From contig CAOKHZ010000017.1 of the NCBI GenBank assembly GCA_948468385.1, positions 27,403 to 91,402 of the forward strand: a stretch of DNA of 64,000 nt, in the 5' to 3' direction. The position numbers and the translations under genes are program-made. This document shows positions 56,905 through 64,000 of this stretch, piece after piece. The notes below the pieces were generated by a model. That model was given only the letters and a program-made list of their open reading frames with translations. It searched no databases and was not told where the DNA came from. Within the stretch, counting starts at the first letter, position 1. Each line of letters starts with the position of its first letter. The DNA is from an uncultured Faecalicatena sp. Its GTDB lineage: Bacteria; Bacillota; Clostridia; Lachnospirales; Lachnospiraceae.

Positions 56905-57288
56905 TCATAAACTCCATCCTTCCTTGAGCACTTCGATCTCTTGAGCCAGCACCCATCCGCACATGCCATACGAAGAATCAAGTACAATATATTTATATTC
57001 ATTGTCTATCAAATATTTTTTTAACTGCTTTTCGTTATCATAAACAATCGGCCAGCCAGACTGCTTTCCTTCCACTATCTGCTCCGCATTGTTAATGAAG
57101 AAATATTCCATCGGTAATTGCTCAATCGAAAAAACGATATTATACCTTAACACATATTCAAAAGAATGGGTCAACACTCCCGTCACATGGACAATTTCTT
57201 TCTCCTTCCTCTCCTCATCACACGTTATTATAGTTATTTCCCCCTTCTCTAAGTCCACCGAATAAGAGCATATCATATTATCATGCAT
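56905..57288 (-). CDS. Small protein, probable immunity type
   Basis: 127-aa protein, start at 57288 chosen because GGAGGTG precedes it (11 nt); further upstream codons are low quality. Beta-rich N-terminal half (ITIITCDEERKEKEIVHVTG), then WPIVYDNEKQLKKYLIDNEY and YKYIVLDSSYGMCGWVLAQE. Family not recognised; size, charge and position fit an immunity protein. Confidence 0.65.
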   Translation of the reverse strand: MHDNMICSYSVDLEKGEITIITCDEERKEKEIVHVTGVLTHSFEYVLRYNIVFSIEQLPMEYFFINNAEQIVEGKQSGWPIVYDNEKQLKKYLIDNEYKYIVLDSSYGMCGWVLAQEIEVLKEGWSL

Positions 57289-57298
57289 AACTAAAATT

Positions 57299-57400
57299 TC
57301 ACCTCCTCCACTCTTCGATTTCCGTAATCTTACCATCCGCCACCGCAATTTTTACAAGCGTTCCTTCTCCTTGCTCACCATTCGGTTTATACGAAAATGT
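57299..57400 (-). pseudogene. C-terminal remnant of a membrane-protein paralogue (tentative)
   Basis: A 33-codon stretch with no start reads TFSYKPNGEQ then GEGTLVKIAVADGKITEIEEW. It resembles the end of the two paralogous proteins at 61199 and 61699 (pattern G-x-(L/F)-(V/I)KI-x-V-x-(D/N)-x-x-I/V-x-E-(I/A)). It stops at the ribosome site of the following gene. Short, so tentative. Confidence 0.3.
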
Positions 57401-57447
57401 TCAGGCAAACCCTCGAATATTTTATTTGCAGCTTTTCCAAAGTGCCT

Positions 57448-57639
57448 CTATGATTCTAAGCTCATTCTTTGTATTCCGATATCCAAACACACTCCATAGC
57501 CAATATGCGAACATACAAACTTCCCCGAGGTGATAATATTCACTATATTATATTCTTTGGTAGACTTCTTCAAAGCCGCCAAAATCTCCGAAGCGCTCTT
57601 GTCACTTCTCAACAATATTTTTTCTTCCTTCCGCATCAT
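57448..57639 (-). CDS. Small ORF (62-63 aa)
   Basis: Starts with two ATG codons after GGAGG (the second at a better 7-nt distance) and overlaps the stop of the broken frame upstream (ATGA). Contains LLRSDKSASEILAALKKST and a C-terminal hydrophobic part. No family recognised. Confidence 0.45.
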   Translation of the reverse strand: MMRKEEKILLRSDKSASEILAALKKSTKEYNIVNIITSGKFVCSHIGYGVCLDIGIQRMSLES

Positions 57640-57848
57640 TTCGCCTCCGATTCATCAAATCGAAACCTCAAAAAGCATATTTTTTTCTCCACCTTTCATC
57701 CACATACCATACTTGTATTGAAATTTTCCCTGCCCCATCGCAAAACCGTACATGAACGTAAAAGTTCTTCTTTCGACATTTCTCCTTCCAAATATTGAAG
57801 CAACTTAGTTTTAATCGCTTTTTTCGCCATTATTTCATTCGCATTCAT
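57636..57848 (-). pseudogene. Broken small gene with in-frame TGA
   Basis: A frame opening MNANEIMAKKAIKTKLLQYL runs 50 codons to TGA (57698-57696), then continues KVEKKICFLRFRFDESEAK to a second TGA that overlaps the next start. Another frame over the same bases reads naturally (VHVRFCDGAGKISIQVWYVD), so frameshifts rather than one nonsense change are likely. The start motif resembles that of the gene at 57874. Confidence 0.4.
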
Positions 57849-57873
57849 CTAAATATTTAGTTTATATTGACAC

Positions 57874-58251
57874 TTATAATCCCTCTGTGTCTTTTTTAGG
57901 CTTTCTTGAAACACGAACATCTTTACACAATATTGTCAAATACATCGGCCAGATATTCATTATAATCTTATAAAATAAGATTCCTTCCCTTTCCACCTCA
58001 CCTACACTGACATCCTGCATATAATACGGGATTTCATTTTGTTTACACTCTTTCATTGCTTTTTCTTTTTCATAACACGGCTCTTGTTGGAAATGAACTT
58101 CATAGCATCCCTCAAATCGAATCGCAATGATATCATTAGCATCAAAATATTCCACCACCTCGTCAAAATAATGCAGTACTTCCATGTTTTCCACTCTAAC
58201 ATCCCAGTACCAATTTCTTTCTATTTCATCTTGAATTTTCTTCGCATTCAT
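57874..58251 (-). CDS. Small protein of unknown function
   Basis: 125 aa if it starts at 58251 (ATG after GGGGG); a frame 33 codons longer has no ribosome site. Contains NWYWDVRVENMEVLHYFDEV, IAIRFEGCYEVHFQQEPCYE and IMNIWPMYLTILCKDVRV. Not recognised; fits the immunity-gene context. Confidence 0.6.
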   Translation of the reverse strand: MNAKKIQDEIERNWYWDVRVENMEVLHYFDEVVEYFDANDIIAIRFEGCYEVHFQQEPCYEKEKAMKECKQNEIPYYMQDVSVGEVEREGILFYKIIMNIWPMYLTILCKDVRVSRKPKKDTEGL

Positions 58252-58407
58252 TTTGCCCCCATAAATACCATAACGTGTAAATGTATTCTCCTTCCTTCTC
58301 GAAATCATCCCTATTCCAATCTTTTTTTCATACTCTATTCTCATGTCCAAAAAAACACGGACTAATCAAAACAATATCCCATGCCGCAGCCATATGGCAT
58401 TCCTTTT

Positions 58408-58539
58408 TCACAAATTTAGTAACTTCCTTGTATTAATTTTTTCATTTTCTCATTCACGCTAAACATCTTTAAACTCATTCATATCTACTTCGTATTTTCC
58501 TCTGGGATAAATAAATCTAATTCCTTCTTCTTTATACAT
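58408..58539 (-). pseudogene. Small gene remnant with two in-frame stops
   Basis: After GGGAAG an ATG opens MYKEEGIRFIYPRGKYEVDM-NEFKDV, ending at TAG (58461-58459). The same frame continues RE, TGA, then ENEKINTRKLLNL to a final TGA. The natural-looking readthrough indicates decay of a gene of at least 43 codons. Confidence 0.4.
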
Positions 58540-58556
58540 CAACTTCCCTCTTTTTC

Positions 58557-58884
58557 TCAATCACGTATGGATTTTGATATATCACAGTTCCCATACAATC
58601 TATAGTTTCCGCGTCCCTCTCCCAACGTCATGTGATTTGGAGAACTATAGTCCTCTTCTCCTTCCCATCCCGAATCCTCCCAGCCGCAATTGGAACAAAT
58701 GTCATACTCCGCACGCATGGAAAACGTCTCTTTTCCGCAACAAGGGCAAGGGTACCTTGTGGGATTTTCCCCTTCCACTATTATAGGCGTACCCACTATT
58801 TTAAACAATTCATCCGCCAGCTCTTCATTTAGATAATTGTCATTTCTTTTCCACTACAATTCTAATCACTTCATTCCTATCCAT
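58557..58884 (-). pseudogene. CPCC-family gene with a +1 frameshift
   Basis: An ATG after GGAGGAG (58884) reads MDRNEVIRIVVEKK to TGA. Moving +1 at AAA-TGA-C gives DNYLNEELADELFKIVGTP and then the CPCC body (YPCPCCGKETFSM, CSNCGWEDSGWEGEEDY, GRGNYRLYG). So the gene is complete but for one base. The internal ATG at 58808 lacks a ribosome site. Most likely a pseudogene; a UGA-C slip as in prfB is a less likely alternative. Confidence 0.65.
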
Positions 58885-59004
58885 GAACACTCCTCCTTCA
58901 AGTATAAACTTCCACAAAACCCTTTTAAAAAAATTAACCATTTCTATTGTACCATAATAAAACAAAAAAGAAAGTCGATTTTTTTCAACTTTTCTCCTCG
59001 CTCC
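58885..59004. other. Non-coding AT-rich gap
   Basis: A very A/T-rich stretch of about 120 bp upstream of the broken CPCC gene; it probably holds its promoter, but no convincing hexamer pair is seen. Confidence 0.3.
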
Positions 59005-59148
59005 TCACCTTATTTTACGTTCCTTCAAACTATCAATCCAAGGTTCTTCCCATCCTCCCTTTTGTAAAAATTGTCCCGTGTATCTAGCCCTTGTTTTTAC
59101 AAGACTTCTGTTTTCGATTCTGCATTTATCATCCGCTAGAATTACCAT
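59005..59148 (-). CDS. 47-aa ORF or gene remnant
   Basis: A frame with natural composition (MVILADDKCRIENRSLVKTR, then RYTGQFLQKGGWEEPWIDSL) lacks a ribosome site at its ATG and meets a stop just upstream. It may be the end of a lost gene. A 7-bp hairpin with an A-loop lies upstream (59202-59220). Confidence 0.35.
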   Translation of the reverse strand: MVILADDKCRIENRSLVKTRARYTGQFLQKGGWEEPWIDSLKERKIR

Positions 59149-59333
59149 GTTCTATACAAGGTTTACAAAAATTCGCAATCGCTTCGCTTTTTGCTCGTAT
59201 CGCCGCTTAAAAAAAGCGGCTCAGTTCTCATTTTCGGTGCTTCTATTCGAGGCCTTACCCGATAATGAAAATGCAGTGGTAACATAACCGCACACAGTAT
59301 GGAAACAAAAAATGAACCAAGGAGGCTTCGTGC

Positions 59334-60429
59334 ATGATAGACGGACTGAGAAAATATTTTCCGATGATTCGGACGGAGAAAGAAATACTGACAGAAATTC
59401 AAGGAAAGAACGCGTTGAATACGATATACCAAAGGTGGACAAGGGAACAACAGAAGGATTTTCTGAACATGGCAACGGGAATGCGGGGCATGAAGGTCTT
59501 ATACGATTCCTACTTCAAGGAGATTTTCAACCCCGAACTTAAGCCGGAACGTTTGGAAGCCTTTTTATCGCTCCCTTTAAAACAAAAAATAAAAATCAAG
59601 GCCATCCTGCCCGGTGACAACAGTCGAATTTCCGACGAAAGTTCTCTGCTCATCATGGACATCCTAGTGGAATTGGAGGACGGAAGCCTGGCCAATGTCG
59701 AGGCGCAGAAAATCGGATACAAGTTTCCGGCCAGCGTTGTGCTTGTTACTCCGCCGACTTGCTCCTCAGACAATACAAACGTGTCCACGACCAAAAGAAA
59801 GAGACGTTCAGCTACCGGGACATCAAAAAGGTGTATACGATCGTTCTGCTTGAAACAAGTACGGAAGCATTTCACAAATTTCCGCATGACCATCTCCATT
59901 ATTTCAGGTAAAAGACAAACACGGGCCTGGATATTGATTTTTTGTAAGTATACTTCTTAATCCCACTGGACATTTTCCGCCAAAACCTATACAATAATGG
60001 TATCAGAAACCAATTGGACGCGTGGCTTACGTTCCTGAGCGTGGATGACGTGGAGTGGATTGCGAGACTCATTCAACAATATCCCGAGTTCATCCCCTTG
60101 TACAAGGACGTATATACGCTTTGTATGAACACGGAGAACATCATGGGAATTTTTTCAGAGGAATTAAAAATATTGGACAAAAACACGACATTGCTTATGA
60201 TTGACGAAATGCAGGGAAAAAAATTGATGCACAAGAAAACATAATACGTCAGAAGGAAGAAGCACTAGACAAGGCGTTAAAACAAAACGAAGAGACATTA
60301 TTACAAGACAAAGAAATATTACGCCAAAAGGATGAGACATTACTGCAAAACAAAGAAATGTTATGGCAAAAAGAGACGGAGATTCTCCGACTTCAGAGAC
60401 TTCTTGACATGAAAAACCAGAAGAGTTGA
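59334..60429 (+). pseudogene. Frameshifted Rpn-family nuclease/transposase gene
   Basis: A good start (AAGGAGG, 8 nt) opens an Rpn protein: KVLYDSYFKEIFNPELKPER and the nuclease strand pair LIMDILVELEDG / ANVEAQKIGYKFP. A frameshift near 59740 moves the rest to another frame (YSADLLLRQYKRVHDQKKET, then IKKVYTIVLLETSTEAFHKF), then stops and another shift lead to QLDAWLTFLSVDDVEWIARL at 60014 and, after a last shift near 60230, to a coiled coil of repeated QNEETLLQDKEILRQKDE-type units ending at 60429. At least three lesions. Confidence 0.82.
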
Positions 60430-60507
60430 GGAAAGGGGGATTCCTATACCCAAAATTCGAGGCACCAGTTCCGTAATAAGGAACCGGGTTGCCTAAATAT
60501 AAATGTA

Positions 60508-60825
60508 TCAGTTCTTCCCATGCGTTGGAATCTTATCCACATGGTATCTTCGTCGCAGAAGCGATGGAATTGCTTCCACCCCGTTTCTGAAGCAGGCATA
60601 CCAGCTGAATTCTTCCGTCTTCATATACTGCAGTTGTTTTGCCCGCCCGACCGCCTTCCATGAAACTTCCTTTCTAACTCTTGTCTTTAAAAAATGTGGA
60701 CGGCATCTGTCCTTGTACTGGCAGGAATTATAAAATCCAATGCAGCCATATAATCTTTCTGACAATTTTTCAAGCCTATTATATATATCTTTTTCATTTG
60801 TTATATCCATCCCTTCTCTAGACAT
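60508..60825 (-). pseudogene. IS1182-like transposase fragment
   Basis: A 105-codon frame carries NSCQYKDRCRPHFLKTRVRK and FRNGVEAIPSLLRRRYHVDK, motifs of the C-terminal part of IS1182-type DDE transposases, which are normally about 500 aa. The N-terminal catalytic part is absent, so it is a relic. Confidence 0.65.
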
Positions 60826-60858
60826 TATTATCGCTCCATATTTTAAACATTATATATA

Positions 60859-60988
60859 ATGATTAGAGCGTCAAAAGATCACTTTTTAATATCTATTGTT
60901 ATATTACACAAAAGTCAACACCTAATAATTACTTTTGAAGTATTGTATAAACGTTTTTTGCAAAATACTCTTTTGACGCTTTAATCAT
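60859..60988. mobile_element. 130-bp inverted-repeat element (MITE-like)
   Basis: ATGATTAGAGCGTCAAAAGA (60859-60878) recurs inverted at 60969-60988 with 19 of 20 bases matching; the 90 bp between is AT-rich and has no ORF. It fills much of the 373-bp gap beside the transposase relic. Confidence 0.55.
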
Positions 60989-61198
60989 ATAATTCCATCT
61001 ATCATCATGAAAATATTATCAAAGTCTATCAGCAAGTAAAATATTTAGCAATAGCTACCACATCGCAAGAATTAACACTAGAACTACAATACGGAATAAA
61101 ACAACGTGTATTTTTCTTCTCATTTATGCTTCATAATTAAAATCTATGCCTATTTCTTTGTTTTCACATTATCCAATCTTATATTTTCACGTCAGAAA

Positions 61199-61672
61199 CT
61201 ATATTGTCACTTCATCCTTAATTTCTACCACTCTTTCATCCTCCACCACGATTTTTATGAACCTTCCCGCCAAAATCGCATGCTGATCCTTCAAATCCGC
61301 CTGACTCACGACCTTGTTCCCATCCGGCTTAAGATACTGCACCGTAAGTGGATACGCCACAACTACTTGTGCCACGCCTTCGTAAACCGCATCGTATTTT
61401 TTATTTTTCACATTTCTCAAAGCACATAGCCAGAGAAATATATACGCTCCCACCCCAATCATGAGCACTCCCCCATAAAACACTCCGGCAAGTATCATCT
61501 TCGACCTATCAACGGCCACTATCATCATCCCAATCATAATCGCTCCGGCTATCAAACAAAACCCCAATGTCGCCAATCCATTCTTTTTCCAAACTTCTTG
61601 GACTTTGCGTTTCCGATATTCTTCACTATCCAGTTTGCTTAACGGCTTTAATTCCGTTCTCCCAAGCTCCAT
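61199..61672 (-). CDS. Membrane protein paralogous to the next gene
   Basis: 157-aa protein with two membrane segments (about 35-52 and 62-84) and a C-terminal soluble domain (YEGVAQVVVAYPLTVQYLKP, then GRFIKIVVEDERVVEIKDE). The order EEYRKRKVQEVWKKN, two membrane segments, YEGVAQV, PLTVQY, G-x-F-(I/V)KIVVE is repeated in the middle of the 739-aa protein at 61699, so the two are paralogues. Function unknown. Confidence 0.7.
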   Translation of the reverse strand: MELGRTELKPLSKLDSEEYRKRKVQEVWKKNGLATLGFCLIAGAIMIGMMIVAVDRSKMILAGVFYGGVLMIGVGAYIFLWLCALRNVKNKKYDAVYEGVAQVVVAYPLTVQYLKPDGNKVVSQADLKDQHAILAGRFIKIVVEDERVVEIKDEVTI

Positions 61673-61698
61673 TTTCCTCGATTCTCCTTTTCATCTTT

Positions 61699-63918
61699 CT
61701 ACTGCGGAAATATGGTTTCGAACATTTTTTTCCATTCCGCTTCATCCATCTCACATTCATCACCGGACACCGTCACGACCACCTCAATCATCTGCTTGTC
61801 CCCATACGTATTCCCCTCAATACTCCTTTTGATGCTTTCTTCCACAATATCCACATACATCTGTGCTCCATCTTCATAAATCTCTGATTCCATCTTTTCA
61901 CGGCTTACTTCTTCAAGGTTATCCTGCAATGTTTGAAACACATATGACGGTACTATTTCCATTTTCACAGTATATTTTTCATAATCCCTCGTTTCCCTTT
62001 CCACAATCCCATAATTCGCCAGGTTTTGAATGGATTTTACCTTTTTCGTACAAATCTCTCTCACATTTTCTAAAACCGTATCATCCACATCTGGAAAACT
62101 CCAACGCAAGAATTCGTCCACATCTTTTTCCAAGCATTTTAAAATCTCTTCCTCAAAATTCCACTGTTGCATGATAGTCTCTTGACTAACCATCCTAGGT
62201 TTTTCATATTCAAATTCCTCATGCACCCTATTTTCCGGGGTGGAAGCCACCATATAAGGATATTTAAAAAAACAGTACCCCCATCCCACAAGGCCTATCA
62301 CCATCGCAATCACGACCACCCTGAGAGCATTTCCCGTCTCCTTACCAAATCTCTGCCCTTTATAGGGCATCCACGGCTCCGCACGCCAAACGTCCGGTGT
62401 TATTTCCCGCGTCGGCTCGGCCTCTATAATCGTGCCATTTTCCACCACAATTTTTACAAACATACCTTTTTCAAATATGTTCTTTACCTCAGACGACACC
62501 CGCCTCGTGACCATTCCCTCGTTCGGCATCGAGTACTGAACAGTCAACGGACGCGTCATGGTTACTTGCGCAACCCCCTCATAGGCCGTCTCTATCCTCA
62601 TATATTTTACATTTCTCTTCGACTTCACCCAACAACATGCCAGATAAACCATTCCTGCAAAAAATGAACATACACAATAAATCGTCATTGGTATTGCCAA
62701 TGGGACATTTTCCACCCAAAGTATAGTCAACACAAACATTGCATACGAACCACCCATCATACAAAAAAGTGCCATTGCAGCAATATTCTTGTCTCTGACC
62801 CTCTCAAGCTTGCGTTTCCGATAATCCTCTCCGTACACTCTATGTAAAGGCAACAACTTTTTATCAGACATCGGATAAATCCCCGTGTCCGTTTTCATGT
62901 CAAACTTTCTATGTACACCCGCATTTACATTCATGTCAAATTTTCCATTCACACCTGCATTTGTTGCCATGTTCGGCCTTCTATTTGCGTCCGCCTTTAT
63001 ATTCATATCAAATTTTTTGTCTAACTCCATATTTATCGCCATGTCCGGCCTTCTGTTCACCCCCAAATCAGGTGTCGAACTTGATTTCACATTCGGCACG
63101 ATGTCCGATTTTATGCTTTGCATCACCTCCGACTTCAGTTTTTCCGGCCAAATCCTTGTCTGCATAAGTTCCTTTTCCGTGAAATAAAGGAAAAAGAAAT
63201 ATCCCAGATTATATAAAGTATGAATGACACCCGCTCCGACCAGCCACGCGAAAGCATGCTCCAAGTTCCGTAGTGCCACGATAAACACGACCGAATATAA
63301 TGCCACTCCAGCCATCCAAATCCACTCAAAATAGGTATAACGAGAATCCGATGTTTCACGGTCTGCTTTTTTATATATTAAAATCTGCGCGACCACGTTT
63401 AGCATAACATACATGTAACATGTCGGGACAACGTCTCTCCTTGAAAACTGCTCGGCCAACTCAAGATGCCACATAATCATAAAGCCTTGAATTATGATGA
63501 TACATACTATACCTCCGATGTAAACCAATAGTCTATTTGCCGTCCTATTTGGATAAAGCAAATTGTCCCGCGTCTGTTTCATAAAACGTGCCGGATAAAG
63601 CATTACGATTAATGCAAAAAACACGGTGTAAATATCCATTACATCTTCTCCTACCTTTCCATCTGTTTCAGTGTTTCGATAAAGCGGTATCACCGCTTTA
63701 TCGAAACATAAATCTACGTTCAATAATTTTAAAAAAAACCATTTCTTATATGGATTCGGAATCAATTTTGGATATGGTTTTGGATATTGTAAATCCATTT
63801 CCATATACCACTTATGCTTATTATGATTCACCATATTTTCTATATATTCTTCATCCCTAAACTGTTTAAATTCCTCCTTCAGAAATGCTTTATCTTTAGC
63901 ATTCTGTAAAATTTCCAT
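61699..63918 (-). CDS. Large membrane protein of unknown function
   Basis: Up to 739 aa. Order: hydrophilic N-terminal part (1-92); four or five membrane segments (about 95-255); a hydrophilic linker with five 12-residue repeats (about 280-340); a domain paralogous to the 61199 protein with two membrane segments (about 350-500); one more segment near 530-548; and an outside C-terminal domain (about 550-739). ATG 63918 has only a GAGGA site at 11 nt; an internal ATG at 63639 has AGGAG at 8 nt and directly follows a strong hairpin, so the protein may begin there (646 aa). No family recognised; the topology could suit secretion or surface signalling. Confidence 0.65.
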   Translation of the reverse strand: MEILQNAKDKAFLKEEFKQFRDEEYIENMVNHNKHKWYMEMDLQYPKPYPKLIPNPYKKWFFLKLLNVDLCFDKAVIPLYRNTETDGKVGEDVMDIYTVFFALIVMLYPARFMKQTRDNLLYPNRTANRLLVYIGGIVCIIIIQGFMIMWHLELAEQFSRRDVVPTCYMYVMLNVVAQILIYKKADRETSDSRYTYFEWIWMAGVALYSVVFIVALRNLEHAFAWLVGAGVIHTLYNLGYFFFLYFTEKELMQTRIWPEKLKSEVMQSIKSDIVPNVKSSSTPDLGVNRRPDMAINMELDKKFDMNIKADANRRPNMATNAGVNGKFDMNVNAGVHRKFDMKTDTGIYPMSDKKLLPLHRVYGEDYRKRKLERVRDKNIAAMALFCMMGGSYAMFVLTILWVENVPLAIPMTIYCVCSFFAGMVYLACCWVKSKRNVKYMRIETAYEGVAQVTMTRPLTVQYSMPNEGMVTRRVSSEVKNIFEKGMFVKIVVENGTIIEAEPTREITPDVWRAEPWMPYKGQRFGKETGNALRVVVIAMVIGLVGWGYCFFKYPYMVASTPENRVHEEFEYEKPRMVSQETIMQQWNFEEEILKCLEKDVDEFLRWSFPDVDDTVLENVREICTKKVKSIQNLANYGIVERETRDYEKYTVKMEIVPSYVFQTLQDNLEEVSREKMESEIYEDGAQMYVDIVEESIKRSIEGNTYGDKQMIEVVVTVSGDECEMDEAEWKKMFETIFPQ
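62894..63073 (-). repeat. 5 x 36-bp in-frame tandem repeat in the 739-aa protein
   Basis: Units start at 62894, 62930, 62966, 63002 and 63038 and encode 12-mers such as FDMNVNAGVHRK and PNMATNAGVNGK, in alternating FDM- and P(D/N)M- types, in the linker between membrane domains. Confidence 0.85.
63673..63707 (-). repeat. Perfect 16-bp inverted repeat inside the 739-aa gene
   Basis: GTTTCGATAAAGCGGT and its exact complement with a 3-nt loop lie about 35 nt before the internal ATG at 63639. It would form a very stable hairpin in the mRNA and could control the internal start, or be a small inserted palindrome. Confidence 0.8.
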
Positions 63919-64000
63919 AGCACACTCATCCTCAATCGGTATACTACTAGTACATTAATGCATTAATTTTCGAGTAATATTGATGTAGAAAAAAATCTCG
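63919..64000. other. Upstream region with palindrome
   Basis: Contains a perfect 14-bp palindrome ATTAATGCATTAAT (63954-63967), a possible regulator site before the 739-aa gene; no gene seen. Confidence 0.35.

Noticed and set aside
57636-58539. TGA read as tryptophan (alternative code) in the small genes
   Set aside because: TGA is the normal stop of many intact genes here, and the broken frames also contain TAG and frameshifts.

Overview
The window looks like a chromosomal segment of a gut Lachnospiraceae (Clostridia, Firmicutes). The evidence is the strong AGGAGG ribosome binding sites, TTGACA/TATAAT promoters at 16-17 bp spacing, intracellular (signal-less) glycosidases paired with GPH-family sugar symporters and AraC regulators, a YolD/Y-polymerase pair, PadR and Bce-like two-component/ABC modules, and Rpn, AAA/DUF4143 and CPCC accessory proteins. 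Species assignment is inference; no rRNA or tRNA gene was seen.

Layout. 1-1949: OmpR-type two-component system (kinase cut by the window edge). 2236-8111: GH106-like alpha-L-rhamnosidase, GPH symporter and a divergent AraC regulator. 8311-9108: glutamate 5-kinase. 9374-13524: a nucleotide second-messenger cluster (CHASE2 class III cyclase, metallo-beta-lactamase-fold hydrolase, GAF-HD-GYP protein). 13670-21993: an unknown protein, a lipase-like alpha/beta hydrolase with a second GPH symporter, MetY sulfhydrylase, hemerythrin, nitroreductase and a DUF5060/DUF5605 glycosidase. 22142-24532: flavodoxin-like fusion protein under a PadR regulator with a clear operator inside its promoter. 24737-27602: YolD, Y-family polymerase, PAP2 phosphatase. 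27685-31564: AraC and GH78 rhamnosidase. 31641-33336: Rpn nuclease and a small inverted-repeat element. 33404-39318: GPH symporter broken by one amber codon, GH2 beta-galactosidase, divergent AraC. 39463-48027: AAA/PD-(D/E)XK protein, second GH2, long AraC, an unusual 7-unit phased repeat array before a DUF4143 ATPase, and an AraC/GyrI-like protein. 48165-55239: response regulator, ABC transporter, kinase, acyltransferase and multi-pass membrane protein, apparently one envelope-stress module. 55572-60825: AT-rich island of small immunity-type genes (Imm7, CPCC) and remnants, a broken Rpn gene and an IS1182-like transposase fragment. 61199-63918: two paralogous membrane proteins.

How the genes work together. 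The carbohydrate loci point to import of rhamnose- and galactose-containing plant or host oligosaccharides and their hydrolysis in the cytoplasm, each locus under its own AraC regulator. The two-component/ABC/acyltransferase block suggests sensing of, and defence against, a cell-envelope antimicrobial.

The least expected signals are: (i) in-frame tandem peptide repeats inserted in linkers of several unrelated proteins, four of which share an AG-x-(N/D)G motif, three with a 12-residue period; (ii) seven direct repeats with a 33-34 bp period, most of them also resembling promoters, ending at the ribosome binding site of a DUF4143 ATPase; (iii) an immunity-gene island with no visible toxin and several decayed members.
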